A DNA stretch of 64,000 nucleotides from Thermococcus sp. (GTDB lineage: Archaea; Methanobacteriota_B; Thermococci; Thermococcales; Thermococcaceae). Position 1 is the first letter of the stretch. Each line of letters begins with the position of its first letter. The stretch lies in the NCBI RefSeq assembly GCF_015521605.1, contig NZ_WANV01000033.1:31807-95806 (forward strand), written 5' to 3'. This document shows, piece by piece, positions 1 through 8,005 of the stretch. A program made the position numbers and the translations under genes. The notes beneath the pieces were generated by a model. That model made no database searches and was not told the origin of the DNA. It saw only the letters and a program-made list of their open reading frames with translations.

Positions 1-2630
1 CTCTCGACGGCCTTCGCAACGGTTTCGTCCTCCGTCTCTATGATTATCCTCCTGACCGGGTAGCGGAGCTTTATCTTCGCCCTCTGCCTCGCTGAAGAGC
101 CGGCCTCGACGATCCTCCTGACGTACTCCATCTCCCTCTCAAGCTCCTCGTCCCTCGCCCCTTCCTCGGCCTCCGGCCAGTCGAGCATGTGGACGCTCTC
201 CACACCGACGAAGGGCCTGAGCATGTTCTGGTATATCTCCTCCGCTATGTAGGGCGTAAACGGCGCCATGAGCCTGAGTAGCACATCGAAGACCTTCCAG
301 ACGGTGTAGTATGCCGCCAGCTTGTCGGGGTCGTTGCCCTCGACCCACATGCGCTTCCTGATGAGCCTCACGTACCACCTGCTGAGATCCTCAACGACAA
401 AGTGGTATATCGCCCTGGTGGCTCTCGTGAGCCTGAAGGTCTCCACGCCCTCAGTGACGTCGCCTATCAGGCCGTTGACCCTGCTGAGTATCCAGCGGTC
501 TTCTTCTCTGAAGGGAATCTCCTCCGGGTTGAGCTTGGTCGGATCGAAGCTGTCGAGGCTCATGTAGGTGGCACTGAGAACGTAGACGTTCCAGAGTATG
601 TTGAGCATGCGCTTGACCTGTGCCAGTCCCTTCCAGCTGAAGCGGAGGTTCTCCCACGGGTTGGTGGCCCAGAGCATGTAGAACCTGAAGGGGTCTCTGC
701 CCTCCTTCTGGACGACCTCCTCCGGGCGGATGATGTTGCCGAGGCTCTTGCTCATCTTGTCGCCCTTTTCATCGAGGACGTAGCCGTGCATGGCGACCTT
801 TCTATAGGGAACGGTGTCAAAGGCTATAACGCTTGCAGCCTGCTGGGAGTAGAACCACTTGGTTACCTGGTCTTCACCCTCGACGATGAAGTCAGCCGGC
901 CAGAGCTTCTCGAAAAGCTCCTTGTTCCTCGGGTAGTCCAGCGAAGCCCAGCTCGCTATTCCGCTGTCGAACCACACATCAACGACGTCCTTGACGCGGC
1001 GCATCTCCTTGCCGTTGACCTTTATTATGAAGGCATCCACGTAGGGCCTGTGCAGGTCCTCCGGGCCGAGCTTCTCCTCTATGGCCTTGAGCTTCTCCTC
1101 GTAGCTCTCCGGGAGCTCTATTCTCTCGCCGTTAACCTCTATCGCGACGCTGAGCTCCACCAGCTCCTTGAACGAGCCGACGACGTATATCTCGCCGTCC
1201 TCGGCCTGCCATATCGGGAGCGGGATTCCCCAGTAGCGCTGCCTGCTTATGACCCAGTCGCCGCTGTTCATGACGCCGTTGTCGTAGCGCACTTTGACCC
1301 AGTCCGGGTACCAGGTGACCTTCTCGTCGTTCTCCTTGATTATCTTGTCCTTGACCTTGCTGACCTTGAGGAACCACTGGTCTGTGGCTCTAAATATGAG
1401 CGGGGTCTTACAGCGCCAGCAGTGCGGGTACTTGTGCTCTATAGTCCCGGCCTTCACGAGGTAGTCCTTGGCTCTGAGGTGCTCTATTATCTCCTTGTCG
1501 GCGTCCTTGACGTAGGTTCCCTTCCAGTAGCCCTCGGTGTAGCGTCCCTCGTCGTCAACCGGGCTGTAAACCGGCAGACCGTACTGCCTTCCGACCTCGT
1601 AGTCCTCCTCACCGTGGCCAGGAGCGGTGTGAACCAGGCCTGTACCGTCGCCGAGGGTTACGTGCTCACCGAGGATAACCCTGTGGGCCCACTCGTACTT
1701 CTCGCGGAACTCCTTTTGGGTCGGATACTCGTCCATGAGTACGTGCACGTAGCGGAGTCCCTCAAGCTCCTCGCCCTTGAACTCTTCGACTATCTCGCCC
1801 CTGACGCCGGCTTCGCTCAGAACCCTCTCGACGAGGGCCTTCGCTATTATCCAGTACTCCTCCCCAGAGTCTGTCTCGACCCTGACCTTGGCGTAGTCGT
1901 ACTCCGGGTGAACTGTAACCGCTAAGTTGGCCGGGAGCGTCCAGGGGGTAGTCGTCCAGATGAGAAGGTACTCGTTCTCCTTGCCCTCTATCGGGAACTT
2001 GACGTATATGCTCGGGTCCTCCCTTATCTTGTACTCGCCGCGGACCTCGTGTTCTGCTAAAGCCGTCTCACAGCGCGGGCACCAGTGCAAAACCCTCTTG
2101 TCCTTCTCCAAAAGCCCCTTTTCCCAGGCCTTCTTAAGCGTGAACCAGCCTGATTCGATGTACTCGTTCTTTATGGTCATGTAAGGGTTGTCCCAGTCCA
2201 TCCAGACGCCGAGCATCTTGAACTGCTCGGTCATTATCTTGAGGTTGTTGAGGGCGAACTCCTTGCACTTCCTTATGAACTCATCAACGCCTATCTCGGT
2301 CTCTATGTCCTTCTTGACCTTGAGCCCAAGTGCCTGCTCGACCTTCACCTCTATCGGGAGGCCGTGCATGTCGAAGCCCGGCTGCCTGCGCACGTCGTAG
2401 CCCTGCATGGTTCTGAAGCGTATCACCATGTCCTTGATTATCTTGTTCCACGCCGTTCCGAGGTGTATGGCACCGCTGACGTAGGGCGGCCCGTCGAGGA
2501 AGTAGTACTTCGGGCCATTTGACCTGCTTTCCTTCACCTTCTCATAGGTGTTGTTCTCCTTCCAAAAGCGCTCGACCTTTTCCTCAAGCTTCCCTGGGTT
2601 GTACTCCCTAAACTCCGGTTCCTTTATCAT
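1..2630 (-). CDS. ileS: Isoleucyl-tRNA synthetase (partial, C-terminus off the left edge)
   Basis: This class I aminoacyl-tRNA synthetase charges tRNA-Ile with isoleucine in the cytoplasm. The reading frame is open from ATG at 2628-2630 to the window edge, about 876 codons. The N-terminus reads MIKEPEFREYNPGKLEE and is followed by the HIGH-type signature as HLGTAWNK near residue 50, in the context DGPPYVSGAIHLG that is typical of IleRS. The KMSKS-type motif appears as DEKGDKMSKS in the region encoded near 750-775. The start has the GGAGGG-like site just upstream (minus strand TGGAGGGTTTTGGC). A TATA-like box (CCTTATAAGG, 2760-2769) about 135 nt upstream implies a leader of roughly 100 nt, which is long for this group. 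The 3' end lies outside the window. Confidence 0.97.
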   Translation of the reverse strand, partial: MIKEPEFREYNPGKLEEKVERFWKENNTYEKVKESRSNGPKYYFLDGPPYVSGAIHLGTAWNKIIKDMVIRFRTMQGYDVRRQPGFDMHGLPIEVKVEQALGLKVKKDIETEIGVDEFIRKCKEFALNNLKIMTEQFKMLGVWMDWDNPYMTIKNEYIESGWFTLKKAWEKGLLEKDKRVLHWCPRCETALAEHEVRGEYKIREDPSIYVKFPIEGKENEYLLIWTTTPWTLPANLAVTVHPEYDYAKVRVETDSGEEYWIIAKALVERVLSEAGVRGEIVEEFKGEELEGLRYVHVLMDEYPTQKEFREKYEWAHRVILGEHVTLGDGTGLVHTAPGHGEEDYEVGRQYGLPVYSPVDDEGRYTEGYWKGTYVKDADKEIIEHLRAKDYLVKAGTIEHKYPHCWRCKTPLIFRATDQWFLKVSKVKDKIIKENDEKVTWYPDWVKVRYDNGVMNSGDWVISRQRYWGIPLPIWQAEDGEIYVVGSFKELVELSVAIEVNGERIELPESYEEKLKAIEEKLGPEDLHRPYVDAFIIKVNGKEMRRVKDVVDVWFDSGIASWASLDYPRNKELFEKLWPADFIVEGEDQVTKWFYSQQAASVIAFDTVPYRKVAMHGYVLDEKGDKMSKSLGNIIRPEEVVQKEGRDPFRFYMLWATNPWENLRFSWKGLAQVKRMLNILWNVYVLSATYMSLDSFDPTKLNPEEIPFREEDRWILSRVNGLIGDVTEGVETFRLTRATRAIYHFVVEDLSRWYVRLIRKRMWVEGNDPDKLAAYYTVWKVFDVLLRLMAPFTPYIAEEIYQNMLRPFVGVESVHMLDWPEAEEGARDEELEREMEYVRRIVEAGSSARQRAKIKLRYPVRRIIIETEDETVAKAVE

Positions 2631-2798
2631 GCCAAAACCCTCCAGAAATGATCTTTAGGATGGACTACCCTAGAACAGGGGGACTCAGGCCGCGAAACGG
2701 GCGAAGCGAAGGATAAAACACTCCCCCCTCATGGGCATCGGGGCAAAATTGGGAACTTCCCTTATAAGGTTTTTGGATAGAAATCCCGAGGGATATGG

Positions 2799-2860
2799 GA
2801 CTGTGCCCTCCCCGACCGACCCCAGGTCACTTCTCCCAGGGGCGTGAGGGGGAGGGCCCG
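2799..2860 (-). ncRNA. Candidate H/ACA guide RNA for 23S rRNA pseudouridylation
   Basis: The minus strand folds as a single archaeal H/ACA hairpin. A 9-bp lower stem joins 2857-2849 (GCCCUCCCC) to 2813-2805 (GGGGAGGGC). A pocket follows with 5' guide CUCAC (2848-2844) and 3' guide CGGUC (2818-2814). The upper stem is 2843-2836 with 2826-2819, including one G.U and one U.U. The apical loop GAGAAGUGA has the GA/UGA pattern of a K-loop for L7Ae. An ACA box is at 2804-2802, 14 nt from the pocket top, the expected spacing. A TATA box (TTTAAA, 2883-2888) centred 26 nt upstream predicts a start at about 2859. The guides are complementary to GACCG-U-C-GUGAG, which I recognise as archaeal 23S domain V sequence near E. 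coli U2593. From memory this resembles the P. abyssi guide Pab91 (target U2685); I could not check that. Confidence 0.85.
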
Positions 2861-2882
2861 GTTGAACTTGGGGCGAGGATGA

Positions 2883-2888
2883 TTTAAA
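2883..2888 (-). promoter_or_regulatory. TATA box of the H/ACA RNA
   Basis: TTTAAA reads on the minus strand at 2888-2883 and overlaps the stop codon of the upstream small gene. Its centre lies about 26 nt before the predicted RNA 5' end at 2859, the normal archaeal spacing. This suggests the RNA has its own promoter rather than being processed from the neighbouring mRNA. Confidence 0.6.
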
Positions 2889-3249
2889 CCTGACGCTCCG
2901 CCTCGGGCTCGCCCTTCCTTCTGCTCTCGTTCTTTATGACCTGAATCACGTAGTCTATGAACTTTCTGACCTCTTCAAGCTCCTCCTCAGGGATATCCTT
3001 GATTTTCCTGTTCTTGGTCTTGTATGTGAGTAGTTTCAGGAGGGCAAGCCTTCCGAGTGCCGTTCTGGTGCTTATCTCTCCCTCCTTCCAGTCGTGCCAT
3101 ATGGCGTTGGCTATGCCGTAGAACTCCGGGATGCTGTCGAGCCCGGGATCGCCAACGTCTATGACCTCTTTTCCGAGGTACTTGTAGCGCCTCTCCTTAT
3201 CCTCCTTCGAGAACTCCTTGGTTCTCTCCTTGATGTACGCGTGCACCAT
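2884..3249 (-). CDS. Conserved hypothetical protein, about 121 aa
   Basis: I do not recognise a named family. The protein starts MVHAYIKERTKEF, is highly charged and mostly helical by composition, and has no signal peptide or membrane segment. A central aromatic patch reads FYGIANAIWHDWKEGEIS, and a Lys/Glu-rich C-terminal helix follows. An in-frame GTG nine bases upstream (3256-3258) is possible, but the GGGGGTGGT site on the minus strand is placed 4 nt before the ATG at 3247-3249, so that start is preferred. It is divergent from the DUF116 gene, with about 125 bp of promoter region between them. The stop codon is followed directly by the H/ACA RNA. Confidence 0.75.
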   Translation of the reverse strand: MVHAYIKERTKEFSKEDKERRYKYLGKEVIDVGDPGLDSIPEFYGIANAIWHDWKEGEISTRTALGRLALLKLLTYKTKNRKIKDIPEEELEEVRKFIDYVIQVIKNESRRKGEPEAERQV

Positions 3250-3374
3250 GGCCACCACCCCCGGGAAACAATTCGACCTAAAAATTTATTAACTTTTTGT
3301 TTCTAAATCCCTTCCCAAAGGCTTATATTCACGCCGGGATTGAAATACCACAAAGGGCTGTGGCGGGAGACGGC

Positions 3375-3986
3375 ATGGGTATCGAAAACCTCGTTGCAAA
3401 ACTGCTTGCTTCCGGTGCTGACCTGAGCACAAGGAGCGCTGTCAGGGCCGTGCTCTCTCTGATGGGTGAAGATGAGGAACTGGCGGATCAAATCTACGTT
3501 GAGCTCAAAAACAGGGCCCATGCTGAGGATTTTGCAAAAGTTCCTCCCGAGAAGAGGGCGGTCTTCATCCCCCAGTGCCTCAGAAACTTCCGCGAATGTC
3601 CTGCGGAGCTTGGGGAGTACGGCTTTGAATGCATGAAGTGCGGGCGGTGCCAGATATGTTCCATTATCGAGGCCGGGGAGGGAATGGGTTACAGGCAGTT
3701 CTACATAGTCCCCGGTGGAAGCCTCGTCAAGAAAATCCTCAAATCCAAAGTCCCGAGGGGGGAGATCAAGGCTGCCGTTGGAATCGCCTGCTGGCCGGAG
3801 CTTGCCGAAGCCGCTGAGAAGCTTTCCCATCTCCGGCTTCCTCTCCAGGCCGTGCCGCTCATCCGGGCGGGTTGCATAAACACCGCGGTCGACCTCAGGC
3901 GCGTTGAGGAGACCTTGGCGATGGGGGTCGTCCCGGTGGAAAAGAGAAGGATTTCAATTGATTCCAGCGCTACTCCCGGTTTCTGA
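3375..3986 (+). CDS. DUF116 family Cys-rich protein
   Basis: The sequence fits DUF116, a family of uncharacterised archaeal and bacterial proteins of about 200 aa. The 203-residue product carries Cys68 and Cys75, then a tight CX2CX2CX2C cluster at 86, 89, 92 and 95 (ECMKCGRCQIC), which suggests a metal or Fe-S site. A second half has two further Cys (GIACWPEL and RAGCINT). The frame is open upstream to 3297, but a TATA box (CTTATATT, about 3319-3326) lies inside that extension, and GGGAG precedes ATG 3375, so 3375 is the likely start. The 3' end overlaps the convergent transporter gene by 17 bp. Molecular function is unknown. Confidence 0.85.
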   Translation: MGIENLVAKLLASGADLSTRSAVRAVLSLMGEDEELADQIYVELKNRAHAEDFAKVPPEKRAVFIPQCLRNFRECPAELGEYGFECMKCGRCQICSIIEAGEGMGYRQFYIVPGGSLVKKILKSKVPRGEIKAAVGIACWPELAEAAEKLSHLRLPLQAVPLIRAGCINTAVDLRRVEETLAMGVVPVEKRRISIDSSATPGF

Positions 3987-4800
3987 CCTCGTTCCATATT
4001 CCGGCCATTATCAGCGCCGCGCCCAGGTAGCCCTTGGCGCTGAGGACTTCCCCTATCGTTATGAACGCCGCTATGTGGCCGAATATCGGTTCGGCGGAGT
4101 ATATCAGCGCCGCCTTGTGGGCCTTCGTGTTCCTCTGGTGCTTCACCTGGAGGGTGAACGCTATGACCGTCGCGAACAGCGACGTGTAGAGCACCCCGGC
4201 CCAGGGCAGCGGGTCCGTGGGGACAGCGAATGGCTCGAAGAGGAGCGCAAATGCCAGCGAGAAGACGAAGTTCCACGTTATCTGCCAGAAGGCTAAGCTT
4301 AGGTAGTCCTTCTCCCCAAAGCGCTGAACGAGGACTATCTGGAAGGCGAAGCTGAGGGCACAGAGTACCGTAAGCAGGTCGCCGTAGTTGAAGTTCAGGC
4401 TCGCCCCTGAGATCAGGTAGAGGCCGGTCAGAGCTACTGCAAGTGAAACGGCATCCCTGAGCTTGAGCCGATCCCGAAGAAGGAAGTACGCTATGAAGGG
4501 AGTGAATACCACGTAGAGGGACGTTATGAAGGCCGAATTCGAGGCGGTGGTGTACTTCAGCCCGACTATCTGGAAGCCGTGGCCGAAGAAGAGTGTAACT
4601 CCGAGGACGAAACCCTCCCTGAAGGTCTCCCCCCTCAAAACCCTCGACCGGAAGAGGAGGAGCATCAGGAGCGAGGCTATGCCGAAGCGGTAGGCCAGGA
4701 AGAGTATCGGCGGCAGGTAGTCGAGGCTAACCTTCATGGCGGGAAAGGTGAAGCCCCATATCGCGGTTATACCGAGGAGTACAAGCTCGGAGCGGTTCAT
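3970..4800 (-). CDS. EamA/DMT-superfamily membrane transporter
   Basis: This is a ten-helix drug/metabolite transporter type protein of 276 aa, probably exporting or importing a small metabolite across the cytoplasmic membrane; its substrate cannot be read from sequence. Two EamA repeats are visible, the first starting with LVLLGITAIWGFTFPAMK and the second with GDLLTVLCALSFAFQIV. The C-terminal repeat has the usual AEPIFGHIAAFITIGE segment. The frame is open far upstream, but a TATA box (minus strand CTTATAAACG, 4821-4830) is centred 26 nt from ATG 4800. The mRNA therefore appears leaderless and the upstream extension is spurious. Confidence 0.92.
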   Translation of the reverse strand: MNRSELVLLGITAIWGFTFPAMKVSLDYLPPILFLAYRFGIASLLMLLLFRSRVLRGETFREGFVLGVTLFFGHGFQIVGLKYTTASNSAFITSLYVVFTPFIAYFLLRDRLKLRDAVSLAVALTGLYLISGASLNFNYGDLLTVLCALSFAFQIVLVQRFGEKDYLSLAFWQITWNFVFSLAFALLFEPFAVPTDPLPWAGVLYTSLFATVIAFTLQVKHQRNTKAHKAALIYSAEPIFGHIAAFITIGEVLSAKGYLGAALIMAGIWNEVRNRE

Positions 4801-4885
4801 CGCGTTGTGTAGTGCCCCCTCGTTTATAAGACCTTCCCTTCGCATAAACATGCATCTGTGCGTTTTTACAGTGGTTTCATAAGGG

Positions 4886-4892
4886 TTATATA
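4886..4892 (+). promoter_or_regulatory. TATA box of the Fe-S/AOR operon
   Basis: TTATATA at 4886-4892 predicts transcription from about 4914, a few bases ahead of the ferredoxin-like start codons at 4918 (GTG) and 4927 (ATG). This leaves an almost leaderless mRNA for the operon of ferredoxin-type subunit, oxidoreductase and MoaD-like protein. Confidence 0.6.
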
Positions 4893-4926
4893 GGCTGAGT
4901 TCCAAGTAGGATAATAGGTGTTTCCC

Positions 4927-5454
4927 ATGGGTGAAGAAGTGGTGGAGAAGGTATGGATCCTGATAACCCCGGACAAGTGCAGCGGCTGCAGGCTGTGCGA
5001 GGTGGCCTGTTCGCTGGAGCACGAGGGAATAATATGGCCGGAGGCATCGCGTATAAGGATATACGAACTCCTGCCAGGCGTCAACGTTCCCCACACCTGC
5101 GTCCAGTGCCCGGATTATCCGTGTGTGAACGCGTGCAACTTCGATGCGCTGAGCGTCGACGAGAAAACGGGTGCCGTGCTGGTGAACGAAGAGAAGTGCA
5201 CCGAGTGCGGGGCGTGCGTCCTTGCCTGTCCCGGCAACGTCCCAAGGATTCCGGTGGGCAAGGGCAGTGTGGTGATCTGCGACCTCTGCGGGGGGCAGCC
5301 CAAGTGCGTTGAGGTCTGCCACGAGGCCGGCCACGATGCACTGACGCTGGTGAAGGGCCAGTACCGCTCGGTGTACAGGACATTCGCGAAGGACCCGGTC
5401 GAGAAGAGCGCCGAGCTGGCGAGGAAAATGTACGGAGAGGAGTTTCTGGGGTGA
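4927..5454 (+). CDS. Polyferredoxin-type electron-transfer subunit of the adjacent AOR-family enzyme
   Basis: This cytoplasmic protein of 175 aa carries electrons, probably to or from the tungsten enzyme encoded just downstream. It belongs to the HycB/CooF/DmsB-like four-cluster ferredoxin family. The Cys motifs begin with DKCSGCRLCEVAC (residues 18-28), then CVQCPDYPCVNAC, EKCTECGACVLACP and CDLCGGQPKCVEVC, enough for up to four [4Fe-4S] clusters. A GTG at 4918 could add three residues; ATG 4927 is chosen because of its consistent N-terminus. The stop codon overlaps the region of the next start, so the two genes are translationally coupled. In Pyrococcus the WOR5-type oxidoreductase has a similar neighbour (recalled, not checked). 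Confidence 0.9.
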   Translation: MGEEVVEKVWILITPDKCSGCRLCEVACSLEHEGIIWPEASRIRIYELLPGVNVPHTCVQCPDYPCVNACNFDALSVDEKTGAVLVNEEKCTECGACVLACPGNVPRIPVGKGSVVICDLCGGQPKCVEVCHEAGHDALTLVKGQYRSVYRTFAKDPVEKSAELARKMYGEEFLG

Positions 5455-5459
5455 TGGAG

Positions 5460-7331
5460 ATGAAGGGCTACGCTGGAAAGCTCCTGGACGTTAATCTGAG
5501 CACGGGAAACGTGAAAACTGTCGAGCTGGATGAGGACATGCTCCGCTTCTACGGCGGCAGGGGGCTCGGCACTTACATCCTCTGGAAGGAGCTCGGCGAG
5601 AGGTGGGAAAAGGTAGACCCGCTCGGCGAGGAGAACCTCCTCCTGATCCTCACCGGCCCGCTGACGGGCTACTACCCGGGAATAAAGACCGCTGTACTGG
5701 CCAAGTCCCCGGAGAGCAACGGTGTGGTGGGAAGCGTCCTCAGCAGCGAGGTGGGAATAGAGCTTAAGGCGAGCGGCTACGACGGGATAATAATCCGCGG
5801 AAAGGCCAGGGAGCCGGTTTACCTCTTCATCAACGACGACGATGTGGAGGTGAGGGACGCCTCAAAGTACTGGGGAATGGGAGGCCTTGAGCTCCACAAG
5901 ACCCTGCTGAAGGAAGTCCACGACGAGCTGAGGAAGAAGGCCAAGCTGAGGGGCGTCCCGAAGGAGCCCGCCATGATGTACATCGGCAGGGGCGGAGAGG
6001 AGAAGGTGAGGTTCGCCGCAATAATGAGCAAGCTGATGCACGCAGCAGGTTACGGCGGCTTTGGGGCAGTTATGGGGAGCAAGAATCTCAAGGCGGTCAT
6101 CGTTAAGGGGAATAAAGCTCTGCCGGGGGTTCACGACAAAGAAAAGTTCAAGTCCCTCCTCAGGGAGTTCCAGAGGGAGCTTTTGACCCTTACCACCTTC
6201 CGCCAGTGGGGGACCGGGGCAGGTGGCTACAGCGTCGGCAAGGACCGCTCAAGCCAGCCGGTCAGGAACTGGCAGGAGGAGTACCACGACGACGAGAGGA
6301 TAAGCGTGGTGAACTTCGAGCTCAAGGCCTGGGTCAAGAAGTACTGGGCCGACTACGGCTGTCCCGTCAACTGCATGAAGATATCCTACCTCCGCTATGG
6401 CGAGTACAAGGGCTCGATAACCGACGCCCCTGACTACGAGCTGATGGCCTACATGGGGACCAACCTTGGCGTTTTCGAGCCGGAGAAGGTCGTCTACCTG
6501 TCCTACCTCGTTGACGAACTCGGCCTCGACGGGATAAACGCGGGCAACGTCCTCGGTTTTGCGGCGGAGCTCTACCAGCGCGGAATCCTTACTGAGGAAG
6601 ACATCGGCTTCAAGCTCGAATGGGGCGATGAGAAGGCCTTCGCAAGGCTCCTTGAGCTGATAGTTAACAGAGAAGGCATCGGAGAGATCCTGGCCGAGGG
6701 GACTTACCGGGCCGCGAAGAGGATCTCGGAGATGAAGGGCGTCGATGCCATGAGATATGCAGTCCACGTCAAGGGGATTGGAGTGGGCGCCCACGGGATA
6801 AGGAGCGACCTCGACTACACGAGGGACATAAGCTACGCGGTTTCAGTCCAGGGAGGCGACCACACGGCAACCGCCGGTCTGCCGGCGAGGAGCTACGAGG
6901 GCGAGCTGGTGAATGCCTTCTACGACTCGGCCGTTATATGTATGTTCACGACGAGACCGGGCTTTGAGCGGATTATCGAGTTCGGAAACGCGGTTACGGG
7001 CTTTGAGCTGACGCCGGAGAAGTGGTTCAACGAGACCGGCCTGAGAATAATCCACCTCCAGAGGATCCTGCTCCTCCTCGGGGGGCCCGACGTCCACTGG
7101 GACCCGAGGAAGGACGACGACAACCCGGAGAGGTTCTACGAGCCCCTTCCGACCGGGCCGGTCAAGGGTAAAGCTCCAACCAGGGAGGAGATAAGCGAGA
7201 AGGTCCGCCAGTACTACGAGCAGGTCGGCTACGACGAGCATGGAATCCCAAGGGAGGAAGTCCTTGAGGAGCTCGGCCTGAGCGAAGCGAAGCGCGAGGT
7301 GAAGCGCATAAGGGAGCGCCTTGGCCTCTGA
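5460..7331 (+). CDS. Tungsten-dependent aldehyde:ferredoxin oxidoreductase family protein (WOR-like)
   Basis: AOR-family enzymes oxidise aldehydes to acids in the cytoplasm with a tungstobispterin and one Fe-S cluster. The 623-aa product aligns end to end with P. furiosus AOR: VNLSTGN, YGGRGLGTYIL, GPLTGYYPG, HAAGYGGFGAVMGSKNLKA and DELGLDGINAGN. In AOR the cluster is held by CX2CX3C plus a distant Cys. Here the first ligand is Asp (D298-Y-G-C301-P-V-N-C305) while the last Cys (SAVIC494) is kept, which may favour a [3Fe-4S] or labile cluster. The ATG at 5460 has GGGGTGA with 5-nt spacing; ATG 5454 has none. With its ferredoxin-like partner it resembles WOR4/WOR5-type enzymes more than AOR, FOR or GOR. 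The substrate is unknown. Confidence 0.93.
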   Translation: MKGYAGKLLDVNLSTGNVKTVELDEDMLRFYGGRGLGTYILWKELGERWEKVDPLGEENLLLILTGPLTGYYPGIKTAVLAKSPESNGVVGSVLSSEVGIELKASGYDGIIIRGKAREPVYLFINDDDVEVRDASKYWGMGGLELHKTLLKEVHDELRKKAKLRGVPKEPAMMYIGRGGEEKVRFAAIMSKLMHAAGYGGFGAVMGSKNLKAVIVKGNKALPGVHDKEKFKSLLREFQRELLTLTTFRQWGTGAGGYSVGKDRSSQPVRNWQEEYHDDERISVVNFELKAWVKKYWADYGCPVNCMKISYLRYGEYKGSITDAPDYELMAYMGTNLGVFEPEKVVYLSYLVDELGLDGINAGNVLGFAAELYQRGILTEEDIGFKLEWGDEKAFARLLELIVNREGIGEILAEGTYRAAKRISEMKGVDAMRYAVHVKGIGVGAHGIRSDLDYTRDISYAVSVQGGDHTATAGLPARSYEGELVNAFYDSAVICMFTTRPGFERIIEFGNAVTGFELTPEKWFNETGLRIIHLQRILLLLGGPDVHWDPRKDDDNPERFYEPLPTGPVKGKAPTREEISEKVRQYYEQVGYDEHGIPREEVLEELGLSEAKREVKRIRERLGL

Positions 7332-7351
7332 TTTTCCTCTTGGTGGTTCTC

Positions 7352-7633
7352 ATGAAAGTGACCCTGATACTCTACGGGGAGCACGCCCTAAAACACGGCC
7401 CTCGAAAGGAGCTTGAGGTGGAGGAAGGCAAGAGAGTGGGCGAGCTGCTCAGGGAGCTGGGAATAGGGACGGACGAGCACCACATCCTGGTGAACGAGAA
7501 AAGGGTGGAAGAAAGCCATCCCCTCAGGGAGGGCGACAGGATCAAGGTGCTCCCGGTGGTCTACGGCGGGTCACTCGCCGGGCCCGTGGACGCACTCCAT
7601 GTTCATGGCCAGAAGCATCTCGACGTAGCCTGA
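7352..7633 (+). CDS. MoaD/ThiS-like sulfur-carrier protein with a C-terminal extension
   Basis: The small beta-grasp protein starts MKVTLILYGEHALKHG and runs through GDRIKVLPVVYGG, the classical MoaD end, at residues 72-73. MoaD proteins are adenylated and thiocarboxylated on the terminal Gly-Gly and donate sulfur for pterin dithiolene formation, which fits a place next to a tungstopterin enzyme. Here the frame continues 20 more residues (SLAGPVD... to DVA) because the codon after GGG is TCA rather than TGA. The extension would block activation unless removed. GGTGGT lies 4 nt before ATG 7352. The last 63 bp overlap the convergent gene antisense. Confidence 0.85.
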   Translation: MKVTLILYGEHALKHGPRKELEVEEGKRVGELLRELGIGTDEHHILVNEKRVEESHPLREGDRIKVLPVVYGGSLAGPVDALHVHGQKHLDVA

Positions 7634-7879
7634 TTCCAGGTTCTCCTTTATTTTATCCGCCAGTGCCTGGAACTCCTCAAGGGTGAGCGGCCTTTTGCTC
7701 TTCAGCCACTTGATCTTCCCGTCGTTCTTGTCAAGAATGACGATCTCCCCCTCGGTGATGAGCGGGACGTAGTTCATCTTTATGCCGTAGAGCTCCTCGG
7801 CAAAGGCCAGCTTTGCCCTCATGAGTTCGAGGTAGTTGGCCAGGTCCTCGCCGAGAATCAACCTGAATTCGCGCTCCAT
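7571..7879 (-). CDS. Hypothetical protein, 102 aa
   Basis: I do not recognise the family. The protein (MEREFRLILGEDLANYLELM...) has a long N-terminal helix, a short beta section (GEIVILDKNDGKIKWLKSKR) and a C-terminal helix, with no membrane segment. GGTGGAAAG on the minus strand precedes the ATG, and a TATA-like TTAATAAAC lies at about 7910-7918, so the gene has its own promoter. Its TGA stop is the complement of the TCA codon that follows the Gly-Gly of the MoaD-like gene on the other strand. One base therefore fixes both reading frames. Confidence 0.75.
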   Translation of the reverse strand: MEREFRLILGEDLANYLELMRAKLAFAEELYGIKMNYVPLITEGEIVILDKNDGKIKWLKSKRPLTLEEFQALADKIKENLESGYVEMLLAMNMECVHGPGE

Positions 7880-8005
7880 CTTTCCACCGCTGGAATTTCA
7901 ATGCACAGGTTTATTAATCTATCGGGCATTCCTGTGTAAAGATGCCCTCTTTTTTCAGGCCGAAAGTGAAATAAGGGCAAAAGATATATCACTCCCGGTG
8001 AGACA

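Noticed and set aside
402..1925. Long 507-codon plus-strand frame opposite ileS
   Set aside because: It is the antisense shadow of the isoleucyl-tRNA synthetase gene; the minus-strand protein has clear synthetase motifs. The same applies to other long antisense frames over nrdJ, rfbD, cca and the AP-superfamily gene.
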